Of a stretch of 64,000 nucleotides of DNA, positions 63,899 through 64,000 are shown piece after piece. The stretch's first letter is position 1; every line of letters starts with the position of its first letter. The notes beneath the pieces were generated by a model. The model saw nothing but the letters and a program-made list of their open reading frames with translations, had not been told where the DNA came from and searched no databases. The DNA is from Elgaria multicarinata webbii (lineage: Eukaryota > Chordata > Lepidosauria > Squamata > Anguidae). The stretch spans positions 30,547,501 to 30,611,500 of the forward strand of contig NC_086183.1 in NCBI RefSeq assembly GCF_023053635.1. The letters run 5' to 3'. The position numbers were made by a program, and so were the translations under genes.

Positions 63899-63899
<1 letters not shown>
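63426..63899. other. Unassigned upstream sequence
   Basis: A short (ATC)n-like patch near 63425-63460; otherwise no repeat or gene recognised. Confidence 0.4.

Positions 63900-63948
<49 letters not shown>
63900..63948. repeat. (CT)n microsatellite
   Basis: About 24 CT units near the window end. Confidence 0.95.
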
Positions 63949-63953
<5 letters not shown>

Positions 63954-64000
63954 CAGCTGTTGGGATCACATCTGGACTAGAAAAGGAAAGGGTCGGGGTG

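Overview
The window looks like a piece of a squamate reptile (probably lizard) nuclear genome. It has one multi-exon vertebrate gene with long introns. Around the gene are CR1 LINEs ending in the octamer tail ATTCTATG, L2-like LINE 3' ends, tRNA-derived SINEs (including a Sauria-type SINE), and many short palindromic hAT-type elements, several with clear 8-bp target duplications. I recognised no retrovirus-like or LTR element, no tRNA or rRNA gene and no CRISPR array.

The gene is MEIS3, a TALE-class homeobox transcription factor, on the minus strand. All 12 coding exons were found, from the start codon at 54194 to the stop at 1955. Exon phases agree across all 11 introns, every intron is GT-AG, and the joined reading frame encodes 381 residues. 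Exons 3-6 carry the Meis/PKNOX N-terminal (PBX-binding) region and exons 8-10 carry the homeodomain. The isoform ends in a MEIS1/2-like EGQWHYM tail.

Layout from high to low coordinates, following transcription. 64000-56200: upstream repeats with one homeobox-motif-rich patch near 62.1 kb. 55.8-54.2 kb: GC- and GA-rich probable promoter and 5' UTR. 54.2-50.8 kb: exon 1, an almost repeat-free intron 1, and exon 2. 50.8-17.7 kb: long introns 2-6 filled with nested LINEs, SINEs and MITEs, with exons 3-7 between them. 17.7-4.1 kb: introns 7-9, including a hAT transposase relic (12.9-14.4 kb) and an ATTA-rich candidate enhancer (9.04-9.18 kb). 4.1-1.95 kb: compact exons 10-12. 1.95 kb to 1: 3' UTR or flank.

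The most notable observation is at exon 6. If its donor is skipped, the MEIS3 frame stays open for 106 more codons through a same-strand L2 fragment starting about 36 bp downstream, and an AATAAA lies roughly 115 bp past the stop. This could form a composite terminal exon giving a homeodomain-less MEIS3. Exon 8 shows a similar 94-codon open read-through through a hAT MITE. Other observations are CR1 insertions within about 25 bp of two splice acceptors, a five-unit 91-92 bp minisatellite made from part of a MITE, and several transposon-in-transposon nests. Repeat family assignments are from recognition by eye; no alignment or database search was possible.
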